DNA of 48,561 bases from Erysipelotrichaceae bacterium (GCA_017539105.1 JAFYHQ010000041.1:1-48561), one strand, 5' to 3'; counted from the first letter of the stretch, positions 26,723 through 35,258 are shown. Translations and numbers: made by a program. The notes: generated from the letters alone by a model not told the origin.

Positions 26723-28297
26723 ATGAAGAAAGATCTGTTAAAAAAGATTAGCAAAGTACTGGTAGTGATGCTGGTGCTAGGCATGTTCATGTCGAATGCG
26801 CGGATAAGCAGCGCGGAAGATGATGAGGTTAAGATCATTGCTGTCGGAGAAACCTATAATATTGGCGATACCGTCAATTTCAATGGGGGATATTACGATA
26901 ATGGCAAAGGGAACGTTCTGCAGACCTGGACCAACAAGATCGATCATTCGATGTTTGACACAACTGATAACGAATGGATCGTTAACATGAAGTGGAACGA
27001 TGGCACGCTTTCACTGTGGTTCAGCGGTTCTTTTACTGGGAACGAGATCGTCAAAGGCATAAAATGCGTTAGCGGCGATGGCACGCAAAGCAGTCCTTAC
27101 AGGTTTGAACTGGTTTATGTAGATCCGCTGGTTGCAACGATCAAAGTCATCAACGGAACAAGATCGTCTGATGAGGGAAGTTCCGGTGATCACACGGTCA
27201 TCGAATCGGAAGCAACCGTATATTGTGAACCGGAAAAGTATGTTACCTTAGGCTTCCTGCAGCCAAACGATGGCTATACAAAAACACCGGTAGTCAAAAA
27301 AGACGGCCAGGCTGTTACACTCAGCACAAACGCCAGCAAGCCGATTGGCTACGGCTGGGAAGTTTCATATTATGAAGCAGGACATTTCCCTGATACCTAT
27401 CCTAACGGATGGATCAGAATCAGCGGATCGCCTACTGCTGGTGCAAACTTTGTTGTTGAGTATCAGCCGATCTCCTATACGATCATTTTCGATGGCAACG
27501 GCGGTGAAGGCGAAATGGATGACTTTGTTCTGAAATACGGCGAAGAGAAAGCCTTGCCTGACTGCACATTTGAATATGAAGGATATACATTCGTTGGTTG
27601 GGGCGTTGAACAAGACGGTCCGGCCGATTATGAAGACGGCGAATCTGTCAAGAACCTGACCACTACTGATGGCGACACGATCACGCTGTTTGCTCAGTGG
27701 GAGGAAGGCGCCGACGTCTACGAAGAGATCGATGAAGTCAATATCAAGATCACTCCTCCGAAAGCTGGAGACAAGATCACGATCGATGTCGAGACCTATT
27801 CGCAGGATCCGCAGCCGACAGTCACGCTTCCTTCGGGAGCTCCTTATAGAAACAACTTCGGAGAGTTCAGGATGGCTTACTGGATCAAGAGCGAATCGTA
27901 TGAGGGTGGCTTCGAGGACGTTGTCTTTGAGGGCACATACAAGGAAGGAGATACCTTCTATGCATTGATCACGCTGACGACCGAAGAAGAGATTGAAGAA
28001 GGTGCTCCGGTTGGAGCGGTTGCCGATGACGTATACTATTGCTTTGCCGAGGACCTGAAGGTCAATGTCGAAGGCGCAGAACTGGTCAGCGCAGAGGTTT
28101 ACGACTATGGCACCGACTATGTGGATATCGTCGTCAAGGGCAAGATCGAAAAGGAAGAAGAGAAAGAAACGAAACCGATCGTACCGATCAATGTTCCTAA
28201 GACAGGTATCGAAGGACCGGCATTCCCTTCACTCATGAGTTGCATCAGCATGCTTGGCTTGTGCCTGACGGCTGTTGTACTGAACAAGAAGAGATAA
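26723..28297 (+). CDS. Sortase-anchored surface protein with InlB-type repeat (paralog 1)
   Basis: A 524-residue wall-anchored protein. The signal peptide (MKKDLLKKISKVLVVMLVLG...) is nearly identical to that of the next gene. A variable N-terminal part (residues about 30-150) is followed by a beta domain, an InlB-type repeat (YTIIFDGNGGEGEMDDF ... ITLFAQWEE), and a conserved module starting NIKITPPKAGDKITIDVETY. The C-terminus has VPKTG, a hydrophobic stretch and KKR. The start ATG 26723 follows AAGGGG by seven bases; the TTG at 26705 lies before that site. No catalytic motif was seen; adhesion is a guess from architecture. Confidence 0.88.
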   Translation: MKKDLLKKISKVLVVMLVLGMFMSNARISSAEDDEVKIIAVGETYNIGDTVNFNGGYYDNGKGNVLQTWTNKIDHSMFDTTDNEWIVNMKWNDGTLSLWFSGSFTGNEIVKGIKCVSGDGTQSSPYRFELVYVDPLVATIKVINGTRSSDEGSSGDHTVIESEATVYCEPEKYVTLGFLQPNDGYTKTPVVKKDGQAVTLSTNASKPIGYGWEVSYYEAGHFPDTYPNGWIRISGSPTAGANFVVEYQPISYTIIFDGNGGEGEMDDFVLKYGEEKALPDCTFEYEGYTFVGWGVEQDGPADYEDGESVKNLTTTDGDTITLFAQWEEGADVYEEIDEVNIKITPPKAGDKITIDVETYSQDPQPTVTLPSGAPYRNNFGEFRMAYWIKSESYEGGFEDVVFEGTYKEGDTFYALITLTTEEEIEEGAPVGAVADDVYYCFAEDLKVNVEGAELVSAEVYDYGTDYVDIVVKGKIEKEEEKETKPIVPINVPKTGIEGPAFPSLMSCISMLGLCLTAVVLNKKR

Positions 28298-28326
28298 ACA
28301 GATCATTCCTTGATAAACAAGAAGAG

Positions 28327-28362
28327 AAAGGCAGAACTGAAAATTCAGATCTGCCTTTTTTT
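28327..28362 (+). terminator. Intrinsic terminator
   Basis: AAAGGCAGA pairs with TCTGCCTTT across an inner TGA/TCA helix, followed by T to 28362. Confidence 0.85.
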
Positions 28363-28440
28363 GGCGATGGATACGCACAGATGCCAAAAGTCACCCATGC
28401 TCCTGTATTTTTATAGGAATATATAGTAGAATAAAATCAT

Positions 28441-28478
28441 ATAAGGGTTTTTTCTTATTTTTTAGCATTGATAAGGGG
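28441..28478 (+). promoter_or_regulatory. 5' leader hairpin, second copy
   Basis: ATAAGGG (28441-28447) pairs with TTCTTAT (28452-28458), using two G-U pairs where the first copy has G-C and A-T pairs, and is followed by a T run to 28463. CTTAT can also pair with ATAAG of the ribosome binding site (28471-28475). A TAGAAT box at 28427-28432 would start the RNA close to the hairpin. Confidence 0.5.
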
Positions 28479-28485
28479 TAACATT

Positions 28486-29772
28486 ATGAAGAAAGATCTG
28501 TTAAAAAAGATTAGCAAAGTACTGGTAGTGATGCTGGTGCTAGGTATGTTCATGTCGAATGCGAGAGTCATCCGCTCTGATGATGAGCCAGCAGATGGAA
28601 GCGAAACTTATACCGCTCACATCGTGGTAGTTCATGGCACCAGAATGGATGATGATACAGAACAACTTGTGGATTTAGAAGGAACCTATACGATTAATGC
28701 AGGCGAAAACTGCAGTCTTGGTTTCTGTGAACCGATCGAAGGTTATTTCCAGCCTGCAATCACATTAAACAACGGTTCACCGATCATGCCTGGTGATTCC
28801 TATAGCGTGTTCTTTGGGGATTGGGATGTATCGCGTTATGTCAATGATGGTTATCCGAATGGATGGGTAAGAGTCAGCGGCTATCTGATTCACAGCAACG
28901 TTGATGTAAAAGTGGAATTCCTGCCGATCGAATACAAGATCGCTTTCGATGCCAACGGCGGCGAAGGAAGCATGGATGCGATTGATGCGAAGTACGACGA
29001 GGCAGTCGGTCTTCCGGAATGCACGATGACTAATGGTGACCTGTATTTTGTGGAATGGAACACCAAGCCGGATGGCAGCGGCGAGAGCTACGACGATCAG
29101 GAAGACGTCATAAGCCTCACGACAGATCGCAATACGACCGTCACCCTCTATGCCCAGTGGCAGGAAGACCCGGTCTATGTCTATGAAGAAGTCGATGAAG
29201 TCAGTTTCAAGATCACTCCTCCGAAAGCCGGAGACAAGATTACGATCGATGTCGAGACCTATTCGCAGGATCCGCAGCCGACGGTCACACTTCCTTCCGG
29301 AGCGGTGTACACCAACACGGAAGAAGGGGAAATCCTGTCCTTCTGGATCAAGAGCGACTCGCTTGAGGGCGACAGCTTTGAGGACATCATGTTCCAGGGA
29401 ACCTACAAAGCCGGAGATACCTTCTATGCGCTGGTCGTCCTGGTGCTCAATGAGGAAGTGGAAGAAGGGAAGCCGAATACAGCCGTTACTGATATTGTCG
29501 AGCAATACTTCGCCAGAGATCTGGAGGTCAATGTCGAAGGCGCGGAACTGGTCAGTGCGGAAATTTATGAATACGGCCAGGATTTCGTGGATGTCATTGT
29601 CAAGGGCAAGATCGAAGAGAAGGAACCAGAACCGGAACCCGATCCGAAACCGATCGTTCCGATCGAAGTTCCTAAGACAGGCATCGAAGGATCGATGTTC
29701 CCTTCATTCGTGAGCTGCATCAGCATGCTTGGCTTGTGCCTGACTGTTGTCGTACTGAACAAGAGAAGATAA
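28486..29772 (+). CDS. Sortase-anchored surface protein with InlB-type repeat (paralog 2)
   Basis: A 428-residue tandem paralog of the preceding gene. The first 27 residues and the whole C-terminal third (ITPPKAGDKITIDVETY to VPKTGIEG) are nearly identical, while the region after the signal peptide lacks the extra N-terminal domain of paralog 1. The InlB-type repeat here reads YKIAFDANGGEGSM ... VTLYAQWQE. VPKTG, a hydrophobic segment and KRR form the sorting signal. ATG 28486 follows ATAAGGGG. Each gene has its own leader and terminator, so the pair came from duplication with later change in the exposed part. Confidence 0.88.
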   Translation: MKKDLLKKISKVLVVMLVLGMFMSNARVIRSDDEPADGSETYTAHIVVVHGTRMDDDTEQLVDLEGTYTINAGENCSLGFCEPIEGYFQPAITLNNGSPIMPGDSYSVFFGDWDVSRYVNDGYPNGWVRVSGYLIHSNVDVKVEFLPIEYKIAFDANGGEGSMDAIDAKYDEAVGLPECTMTNGDLYFVEWNTKPDGSGESYDDQEDVISLTTDRNTTVTLYAQWQEDPVYVYEEVDEVSFKITPPKAGDKITIDVETYSQDPQPTVTLPSGAVYTNTEEGEILSFWIKSDSLEGDSFEDIMFQGTYKAGDTFYALVVLVLNEEVEEGKPNTAVTDIVEQYFARDLEVNVEGAELVSAEIYEYGQDFVDVIVKGKIEEKEPEPEPDPKPIVPIEVPKTGIEGSMFPSFVSCISMLGLCLTVVVLNKRR

Positions 29773-29797
29773 GAAGTTCGATATCAGATGAATCAAT

Positions 29798-29825
29798 AAG
29801 AGAAACCGATCGGTTTCTCTTTTTT
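29798..29825 (+). terminator. Intrinsic terminator
   Basis: The palindrome AAGAGAAACCGATCGGTTTC continues to CTCTT, giving a perfect 12-base inverted repeat, and is followed by a T run. Confidence 0.88.
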
Positions 29826-29851
29826 GAAGAATCGGAAACTTCATTTATAAT
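29824..29851 (+). promoter_or_regulatory. SigA-type promoter
   Basis: TTGAAG (29824-29829) and TATAAT (29846-29851) with a 16-base gap lie 43 bases before the lipoprotein gene. Confidence 0.6.
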
Positions 29852-29894
29852 GATAGTATCGTAGAAATCTGTTGATATGTAAGGAGATCCGAAC

Positions 29895-31427
29895 ATGAAA
29901 AAGATCGTTTGTATCATGCTGCTTCTGCTTTGCGCATGCGCATGTACGTTTCGTAAGACCGAGGAATATGATGTAGAGGAAATTATCAACCATCACAACA
30001 AAGCGGAAACGGTTGGCGTTGCGTTCCATACGGAAGTCGAATGGATCGTTGAGCCTTCCATGGTCCTGGAATCGGTGGAGATGATCAAGACGGAACCGCC
30101 TCTGGGTTATCCGTATCTTGAACATATCGGTCATCCACAGGAATGGGATTATATGGCTGGGAAAGGTCCTTTTATCGTCGATGAAGCCGAATATACTGGA
30201 GCGCCTGTCTATACGTCTGATGCGATCATTGTATATCGTTATGAAAACGGCCTCCTGAGTCCCCATTCGCAAATCTATGATTATGATGGCAATCTTTTAA
30301 GCGCCGTGGGAACGAACGTATATGATACGGAAGCCGGCGTTGATGCGGACAGCACAAGAAGTAAGTTATTCAGGGTATACAGCAGCGATTTCATCGGCAC
30401 GATAGAACGGAACGGTATTGTAGGCTTGTGCGGGGGAAGTGCGGGTCTGTTCGAGTATAACGGAACTTTGTATATCGATGTGACCGATTACGATGAGATC
30501 AGTCGCAAGATCACTTCGTTCGGATGCGATCTGGGTTTTGAAGAAATCAATATCGAAGAATATCTGAACTATCGCAAGGCGACAGCGGATGATCTGTTTG
30601 GCCACAGAACGGTCGTTTCCGTTTATAACAAGATCGTTTCCGCAGTAACGAACTATGACTGTGCGGTCTACGACGAAAAGGGAAACAGGATGTTTGTGTT
30701 CGATAATACGGAGGAGACCTGGGTCAGCGATTTCAGCAATGGTTTCCTGACGATCAGGAAGCTGCCAAAAGATGGCGGAACGGCAGACATCAGGTACGCG
30801 TTCTACAGCGTCGATGATCAGAACTATATCACGGACTTTGATTATGAAGAGGCATTGCCGTTCGTGGAAGGATATGCGGCTGTCAGAAAGGATGGAAAAT
30901 GGGCCTATATCAATGAAAAAGGCGAACCGGTAACGGATTTCATCTGGGACAGCGTATCAACGATGTACGAAGGCAGAGTCTATGTCGGTCTTAAGGACCG
31001 TTTCGGTATCCTGGATCTGAAGGGCACTTTAGTGAAGGGCGCAAAGGTGACGATGGAAACCTGTTACGGCAGCGCGGATCCGCAGATGGCTTATGAAGCG
31101 GTCTCGGCATTGGAAGAGTTTGTTCCGAAACAGAAAGAAAGAGATCCTGAGAACGTGGCAAAAGAAGAAGAATTTGAAAAAGCCCACAAAATCATTGGGA
31201 TCATTATACCTAAATATGATGATATCAATGTCAGAGAAGAGCCAAGCACTACGGCAAAAATCGTCGGTGTCTTAAGAAACAGCGGCACCGCGGAAGAAGA
31301 ATCTTATTATCCCCAGTATGTCTATGAAACAACGGAAGCCGAAGGGTATACCTGGTACAGGATCGGTACCGATCGCTGGGTTGCGGATCATGGCAACTGG
31401 TATGATGTGGAAATGTTTGCGGAATAG
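29895..31427 (+). CDS. Lipoprotein with WG repeats and SH3-like domain
   Basis: A 510-residue lipoprotein (lipobox region LLLCACACT, with Cys15 or Cys17 lipidated). The long middle is beta-rich. Residues around 320-380 contain WG/KWG-type repeats (GYAAVRKDGKWAYINEKGEPV, RVYVGLKDRFGILDLKG). The last 80 residues form a bacterial SH3 domain (YDDINVREEPSTTAKIVGVL ... WYRIGTDRWVAD). SH3b domains often bind peptidoglycan, so the protein may bridge membrane and wall. AAGGAGA precedes the ATG. No enzyme motif was seen. Confidence 0.82.
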   Translation: MKKIVCIMLLLLCACACTFRKTEEYDVEEIINHHNKAETVGVAFHTEVEWIVEPSMVLESVEMIKTEPPLGYPYLEHIGHPQEWDYMAGKGPFIVDEAEYTGAPVYTSDAIIVYRYENGLLSPHSQIYDYDGNLLSAVGTNVYDTEAGVDADSTRSKLFRVYSSDFIGTIERNGIVGLCGGSAGLFEYNGTLYIDVTDYDEISRKITSFGCDLGFEEINIEEYLNYRKATADDLFGHRTVVSVYNKIVSAVTNYDCAVYDEKGNRMFVFDNTEETWVSDFSNGFLTIRKLPKDGGTADIRYAFYSVDDQNYITDFDYEEALPFVEGYAAVRKDGKWAYINEKGEPVTDFIWDSVSTMYEGRVYVGLKDRFGILDLKGTLVKGAKVTMETCYGSADPQMAYEAVSALEEFVPKQKERDPENVAKEEEFEKAHKIIGIIIPKYDDINVREEPSTTAKIVGVLRNSGTAEEESYYPQYVYETTEAEGYTWYRIGTDRWVADHGNWYDVEMFAE

Positions 31428-31450
31428 TATTTCGCAATCGATATAAACAG

Positions 31451-31481
31451 AAACACGGATGAGAACATGCCGTGTTTTTTT
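31451..31481. terminator. Terminator between converging genes
   Basis: AAACACGG (31451-31458) pairs with CCGTGTTT (31470-31477), T continuing to 31481. It lies between the lipoprotein gene and the converging GTPase gene. Confidence 0.75.
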
Positions 31482-33912
31482 ATAGATCAAGCAGTTTTCT
31501 TAGTTCTTCCAAAGGACGGTTGAATACCCGATCGGAATGCGTCATGTTTTTACGCATGTTGCTGTAACGGGCAAGAAATTCCCGGCTGGAGAGACGGAAT
31601 GCTCCAGCAGAGAAGACGGACAGCTGTTCCAGATTGTCGGATGTGACGACGATGATGCGATACCTGTCGCCCAGTTCTTTGACTTTTTCCTCGATAAACA
31701 TATCAGCGGTCTGCCCGTTTCTGGTATAGACAATCGTGATATTGTCTCGTTCAGATACGGTCGCTTTCGCGCTTTCCTGCAGATAGGCATCAAAAATCAG
31801 AACCAGGGAAGCCGAGACATAGCCGGCAAAATCGCATGCCAGATCGATGACTTTTTCCCTTCCCATGGTCAGATTATCCAACGGAGCATCTTCCATTGCG
31901 TGCAGGACATTGTAGCCATCGATCATATATAACAATTCTTTTGTATCGATGTTTTCTTTCTTCTTCTCTTCCAAACGCGGATCGTGTTTTTCCACATAAC
32001 GCGGACGCGGCTTATACAGGGAGTTCCATACCCGTTTCAGCTCTTCTTCGTTGATCGTGCGTGCCCTGTGTTTTTCTATCGGCTTGTAGTCGCTGAAATG
32101 GTTTTTCAGGTCAATATGCATGATTTCTTCGACTTCTTCCGGAGCGAAATAGGTTCCTGCTCCGTTTCTGGTAAAGATCGATCCTGCCTGTTTGTATGGG
32201 TCGTTGCGATAGTCGTAGGCGATCTGCCGGATGACTTCGTCTTCGTTGCGACAGCGGTCATAGAAGCTTCCTTCGATCTCGTGGGAAAAATCATCATGGT
32301 ACCTGTTACGCAACGAAAGGATCAAGTCGTTAAAACCGATCTTAGGGATCTTTGCCATGATCATGCTATCTTCGATATCAAAGACATACTGCCTGGCAGA
32401 GAGTTCGGAAATGATGCCATTCAGTGTTTTCGGATCTGCCGTCAGAGACAGGAGATAGTAAGGTTCCAGCAGATAATTCTTCGCTTTGGTCAAAGCCTGG
32501 CGGATCGCCCGGTTAAGTGCCTGGATGAGGTCGCCTCCTTCGGTGTGCTTGAGATGCGTCCTGGTTTCCAGGATCTCGATCTCGATATTGTCCAACGGAG
32601 AATCCGTCAGGATACCGCAGGGACGGCGATGTTCCAGATAATCCATCAGAACGGAGAATTCTTTTCTGGCTTTCACATGATAAGAGGGATACGGACGCAG
32701 CATCACCAGGACCTCGGCATAGTGTCTCAAGGGTTCGTAATGACCCACGCCGTAGACTTCTTCCTCGATGCTTTCTTTATAGGAAATCAATGTCTGCGAA
32801 TAGTCGACATCGATGTTGAAACGTTCCTTGATCAGCTGACGGATGAACTCTTTCTGCAATTCTCCCGAAAGGTCGATGCTGACGGAATCATTGAGTACGA
32901 TGTTCAGTTCAGGGAACTCTTCATTCAGTACGGAAATGCGGCGATACAGTTCGTTCGAATCCAGATCGGATAGCAGACGGTAGGACAAAGCATCAGGCTT
33001 GCTGCTGTCTTCGCAGAACAGGGAAGGCAGGAAGATGCCGGCTTTCAGTCCCTGCAGGCCTTTTACGGCACAAAGATCATTGCCTGTAACCTCGCTGACC
33101 TGCGTTGTTTTGTTTCCGTTGAACTGGACGATCTGCGAGATCTGATGATCCCCGAATGTATCCCGGTTTTTCAGCGTTCCGGAGAATACTTTCACATGGG
33201 CGTATTCATCGATCTTATAGATGTAGGCTTTCAGATGATCAGTCGGAGTCGGGACATCGATATAGCGGCTGAGGAAATCCAGCAGTTCCTCGACGCCTTC
33301 TTCATGAAGAGCGGAACCGGAAAAGACGGGATAGAAAAGGCCTTCCCGAAGCGCATCTGCCACCTGACTGTCATCGATATGGCCATCCTGCAGATAACGA
33401 TCCAGCAGTTCCTCATGATCCAAAGCGACGTGTTCTTCGATCTCCTGATAAGCTACCGCAGAGAGCGACAGGTTTCTGTGTATCTCTTCCAGGATCTCTT
33501 CATAAGAGCGATGCGAGATATCCATCTTGTTGATGAAGATCAGGATAGGGATTTCAAGACTCTTCAGATAGCGGAAACGATGGATCGTATCCGCAGGGAT
33601 CGAAGCAGTGCCGTCGATGATCAGGATCGCGGCATCCAGGATCGCAAAGCTGCGGTTGACTTCTCCGATGAAATCCAGGTGTCCGGGCGTATCGACGTAG
33701 ATGAAATCTTTGTTTCTGTAAGAAAAACGCGCTTCTTTGGCAAAGACGGTGATTCCTTTTTTGCGTTCAAAAGCATTGAAGTCTAAAAAAGAGTCTTCAT
33801 GGTCGACTCTGCCGCTTTCTTTTAAAACGCCGCACTTGTGCAGGATACATTCCGAAAGCGTGGTCTTGCCGCCATCGACATGCGCATAGGCTCCGATTAT
33901 GATGCGGCTCAT
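31480..33912 (-). CDS. TetM-like ribosomal GTPase fused to a YacP/Rae1-type NYN nuclease
   Basis: An 810-residue two-part protein. Residues 1 to about 640 are an EF-G/TetM-like translation GTPase: G1 AHVDGGKT (10-17), KKGIT (51-55), G3 DTPGH (74-78), G4 NKMD (128-131) and G5 SGSA (198-201), then the EF-G-like domains II-V. After a charged linker (about 640-657), residues 658-808 form a complete NYN domain of the YacP/Rae1 family: YMIDGYNVLHA (Asp665, Asn668), LIFDAYLQE (Asp708), RNGQTADMFIEE (Asp737), VVTSDNLEQLSVFSAGA and SSREFL. Rae1 cuts mRNA in the ribosomal A site; TetM-like GTPases bind the same site. AAAGGAG precedes the ATG. The gene is divergent from vapBC. Tetracycline protection is possible but not implied. 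Confidence 0.92.
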   Translation of the reverse strand: MSRIIIGAYAHVDGGKTTLSECILHKCGVLKESGRVDHEDSFLDFNAFERKKGITVFAKEARFSYRNKDFIYVDTPGHLDFIGEVNRSFAILDAAILIIDGTASIPADTIHRFRYLKSLEIPILIFINKMDISHRSYEEILEEIHRNLSLSAVAYQEIEEHVALDHEELLDRYLQDGHIDDSQVADALREGLFYPVFSGSALHEEGVEELLDFLSRYIDVPTPTDHLKAYIYKIDEYAHVKVFSGTLKNRDTFGDHQISQIVQFNGNKTTQVSEVTGNDLCAVKGLQGLKAGIFLPSLFCEDSSKPDALSYRLLSDLDSNELYRRISVLNEEFPELNIVLNDSVSIDLSGELQKEFIRQLIKERFNIDVDYSQTLISYKESIEEEVYGVGHYEPLRHYAEVLVMLRPYPSYHVKARKEFSVLMDYLEHRRPCGILTDSPLDNIEIEILETRTHLKHTEGGDLIQALNRAIRQALTKAKNYLLEPYYLLSLTADPKTLNGIISELSARQYVFDIEDSMIMAKIPKIGFNDLILSLRNRYHDDFSHEIEGSFYDRCRNEDEVIRQIAYDYRNDPYKQAGSIFTRNGAGTYFAPEEVEEIMHIDLKNHFSDYKPIEKHRARTINEEELKRVWNSLYKPRPRYVEKHDPRLEEKKKENIDTKELLYMIDGYNVLHAMEDAPLDNLTMGREKVIDLACDFAGYVSASLVLIFDAYLQESAKATVSERDNITIVYTRNGQTADMFIEEKVKELGDRYRIIVVTSDNLEQLSVFSAGAFRLSSREFLARYSNMRKNMTHSDRVFNRPLEELRKLLDL

Positions 33913-34056
33913 AAAAACTCCTTTCTATCGTTTCTCATATGAATCTATTATATATGATAGCGAATCGCTTTTCGTAAAACAGATAAATGTAGGAATTTCC
34001 GATTTTAAAGTGAATAAAGAATAGAGGAGATTGTAAGATCGCTGATGGAAATCCTC

Positions 34057-34085
34057 TTGAAATGATATAGTGCATGCTATATACT
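34057..34085 (+). promoter_or_regulatory. vapBC promoter and operator
   Basis: TTGAAA (34057-34062), a 17-base gap and TATACT (34080-34085). The inverted repeat ATATAG (34065-34070) / CTATAT (34077-34082) overlaps the spacer and -10 box, a good place for VapB-VapC autorepression. Confidence 0.65.
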
Positions 34086-34106
34086 TTGAATGAGGAGAAC
34101 GAAACA

Positions 34107-34337
34107 ATGGAGACTACAAGAGTATTTACGAGCGGAAGATCTCAGGCAGTCAGGATACCGAAAGCTTTCCGTTTTACGGAAAACGAGGTGTACATCAACA
34201 AAATCGGCGAGGCCATCGTACTGACGCCAAAGAAATATCTGGCAGAAGCGTTCAGACAGGGGATCGCCATGCTGGAAGATGATTTCATGAATGAGAAACT
34301 GCCCGAAAGCATCAGCGTCGCAAGAGAAGAACTATGA
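34107..34337 (+). CDS. vapB: VapB-type antitoxin (AbrB/MazE fold)
   Basis: A 76-residue antitoxin. The N-terminal METTRVFTSGRSQAVRIPKAFRF is the swapped-hairpin DNA-binding domain of the VapB family (SGRSQAVRIPK core). The acidic C-terminal part would occupy the active site of the toxin. ATG 34107 has GAGGAG upstream; a longer frame from TTG 34074 would overlap the promoter. Its stop overlaps the toxin start (ATGA). Confidence 0.92.
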   Translation: METTRVFTSGRSQAVRIPKAFRFTENEVYINKIGEAIVLTPKKYLAEAFRQGIAMLEDDFMNEKLPESISVAREEL

Positions 34338-34732
34338 CATATATGCTTGACACCAACGCCATCATCATGGCGGTGAAACATCCGGATTGGCCGACTTGCG
34401 CAAGGATCATCGAACATCTGGGAAAGGATATCTGTATTTCAGCTATCACTTATGGCGAACTGGAATATGGGATCCAAAAAAGCAGGAATCCCAGCCGGAA
34501 TAAAGCAGCGATCATGCAGATCTTGTTCGGGATACCGATCCTTGATTTTGATATGAAAGCAGCGGAGCATTTCGGAGATATTTTTGCCGATCTGGAGAGC
34601 AGGAACGCGCGTATCAGCGACAGGGATATGCTGATAGCGGCTCACGCGAGATCCCTGGGCTACACCGTTGTCACAAACAATACCGGGGAATTCTCCCGTG
34701 TGAAAGACCTGAAGATCACAGACTGGAAGTGA
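34334..34732 (+). CDS. vapC: VapC-type PIN-domain ribonuclease toxin
   Basis: A 132-residue PIN nuclease. The acidic metal-binding set is complete: Asp6 in YMLDTN, Glu42 in TYGELEYGI, Asp96 and Asp98 in ISDRDMLIAAHA, plus the late VVTNNTGEF. Family members cut initiator tRNA or rRNA loops. It is translationally coupled to vapB by a four-base overlap and followed by a strong terminator. It looks intact and probably functional. Confidence 0.94.
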   Translation: MTYMLDTNAIIMAVKHPDWPTCARIIEHLGKDICISAITYGELEYGIQKSRNPSRNKAAIMQILFGIPILDFDMKAAEHFGDIFADLESRNARISDRDMLIAAHARSLGYTVVTNNTGEFSRVKDLKITDWK

Positions 34733-34735
34733 ATG

Positions 34736-34780
34736 AAAAAAGCGTCAGACAGTTGCCGCGTGTCCTGTCAGACGCTTTTT
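34736..34780. terminator. Bidirectional terminator
   Basis: An AAAAAGCGTCAGACAG-type arm pairs with CTGTCAGACGCTTTTT (one mismatch) between converging vapC and the next gene. Confidence 0.88.
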
Positions 34781-34790
34781 GTGTGAACGT

Positions 34791-35168
34791 TTAGTCTTTC
34801 TTGTTTCCGTAGAACTCTTCTTTGGTGATTTCTTTCGTGCTGTCGCTGATTTCGCCTTTGATCCCGTCGTATTTATAATCGACATCATAGTAGTGCTTTT
34901 CCATCGGCTCCTTCCCTGATTTGAGATAGACGATGCCAAACATCACTACAAACAAGCCGATAAACGACAGAACAAGGCATATGGTTACAGGAAGGATCAG
35001 AGACCGGATATGAAAGAAAGCCGCAATCAGTTCCATGACCACGCTGACTGTGAAAAAAACAGCCGTGACTTTGACGATCAGATCTTCCGTCTTGGTTGCT
35101 TTCCATGTGCCGCTCGCATGCGTCTGCTTGCCTTTTTGGACTTCATATAATGTTTTTCTGAATGCCAT
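34791..35168 (-). CDS. Small two-TM protein of unknown function
   Basis: A 125-residue protein with two central membrane helices (around VTAVFFTVSVVMELIAAFF and LPVTICLVLSFIGLFVVMF) and charged ends; the C-terminal 40 residues are acidic and lysine-rich and probably cytosolic. AGGA lies upstream of the ATG. Transcribed alone, converging on vapBC. No family recognised. Confidence 0.75.
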   Translation of the reverse strand: MAFRKTLYEVQKGKQTHASGTWKATKTEDLIVKVTAVFFTVSVVMELIAAFFHIRSLILPVTICLVLSFIGLFVVMFGIVYLKSGKEPMEKHYYDVDYKYDGIKGEISDSTKEITKEEFYGNKKD

Positions 35169-35258
35169 TGCTATTATCCTGCTTTCTTTGTTATATTGTA
35201 GTTTTGCTGTTTGTAATTAATTATATCAATAATAACATACAATATCATAAATGGCTGA

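Noticed and set aside
31984-32973. Plus-strand frame of 329 residues inside the GTPase-nuclease gene
   Set aside because: It is antisense to conserved GTPase domains and has no signal for translation.
31480-33912. Calling the GTPase a tetracycline-resistance gene
   Set aside because: The similarity is to the whole family, the drug-displacing loop looks different, and an extra nuclease domain is fused, so resistance cannot be claimed from sequence.
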